64,000 nt of DNA. Source: Epiperipatus broadwayi (Eukaryota; Onychophora; Udeonychophora; Euonychophora; Peripatidae). Below are positions 63,651-64,000 of this stretch, in pieces; the stretch's first letter is position 1, and each line of letters begins with the position of its first letter. The notes beneath the pieces were generated by a model. That model was not told the origin of the DNA. It saw nothing but the letters and a program-made list of their open reading frames with translations, and did not search any database. The stretch lies in contig JAQFVV010006294.1 of assembly GCA_028023455.1 (NCBI GenBank), positions 1 through 64,000 of the forward strand, in the 5' to 3' direction. Position numbers and translations under genes: made by a program.

Positions 63651-64000
63651 ATCGTAACTTAAGTGGATATTAAGTTAAATGTGAGATGGTGAGTGCAACT
63701 TCTGATAAGTGACCCATAATTATAATAGGTTGTTCAAGTAAAAAAAAAAACATAACTTAATTAACTTTATTAGGAGTAAAGTTAATATTTTTCGCATTTC
63801 ATATTATAATATTAATCAATTAAAAACAAAAATAGTTAGTCAATAACTTTAAGTAAAAGCTTATAGAAAGTTTACCAAACTTATAAATTAGTGTATTGGT
63901 AAATGAAATGTACTTTTTAGTTAGTCAATTCGCATGATTGCAAACAGGTGAAGTTATAATTTTAATCTACCTAAACAATAGACAGATTAATGTTGGTTTA
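63651..64000. other. AT-rich intergenic DNA, nothing recognised
   Basis: No gene or repeat structure was seen up to the window end. Confidence 0.6.

Overview
This is a very AT-rich, intron-poor-looking stretch of animal nuclear DNA, most likely from an arthropod. The reasons are a LINE whose ORF1 carries CCHC zinc knuckles, a Ty3/gypsy-type LTR element, an ISXO2/Merlin-like DNA transposon and a tRNA-derived retroposon. No host protein-coding gene can be supported with confidence. The species cannot be fixed from sequence alone.

Layout. (1) Positions 1-34638 are one uninterrupted head-to-tail satellite array with a strict 168 bp monomer, about 206 copies, nearly all carrying a HindIII site. 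The first ~23 kb are organised into a very long higher-order repeat of about 47 monomers (7.89 kb; copies start near 1, 7894 and 15771). Further right the same landmark monomers recur every 26 and 28 monomers, in a background homogenised towards one consensus monomer. (2) Positions 34639-40712 are a nearly full-length LINE inserted into the array, with a 9 bp target-site duplication. Its ORF1 is intact. Its ORF2 (endonuclease, reverse transcriptase, C-terminal zinc finger) is broken by frameshifts, a 209 bp tandem duplication and a mutated YxDD catalytic box. (3) Positions 40713-42420 continue the satellite in phase for about ten monomers that become steadily more divergent, the decayed edge of the array. 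(4) Positions 42421-51971 are an old minus-strand Ty3/gypsy-type LTR retrotransposon with diverged LTRs. Relics of gag, protease, RT, RNase H and integrase are all recognisable. (5) It is split by a 4.6 kb DNA transposon (44635-49244) with terminal inverted repeats of about 1.2 kb, a decayed ISXO2/IS1595-type (Merlin-like) transposase and an internal ~95 bp minisatellite. (6) Positions 51972-64000 are AT-rich unique-looking DNA with a 201 bp palindromic MITE-like element, a 283 bp tandem duplication, microsatellites, a possible signal-peptide exon and a tRNA-derived retroposon with poly-A tail and flanking repeat.

The whole reads as a transition from a satellite core (a plausible centromere or pericentromere) through a decaying array edge and nested transposons into ordinary intergenic DNA. 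The most interesting part is the 168 bp satellite: its unusually long higher-order repeat, signs of gene conversion, and CpG-type decay pattern. Coordinates of decayed domains are approximate. All similarity statements are by-eye comparisons, without database searches.
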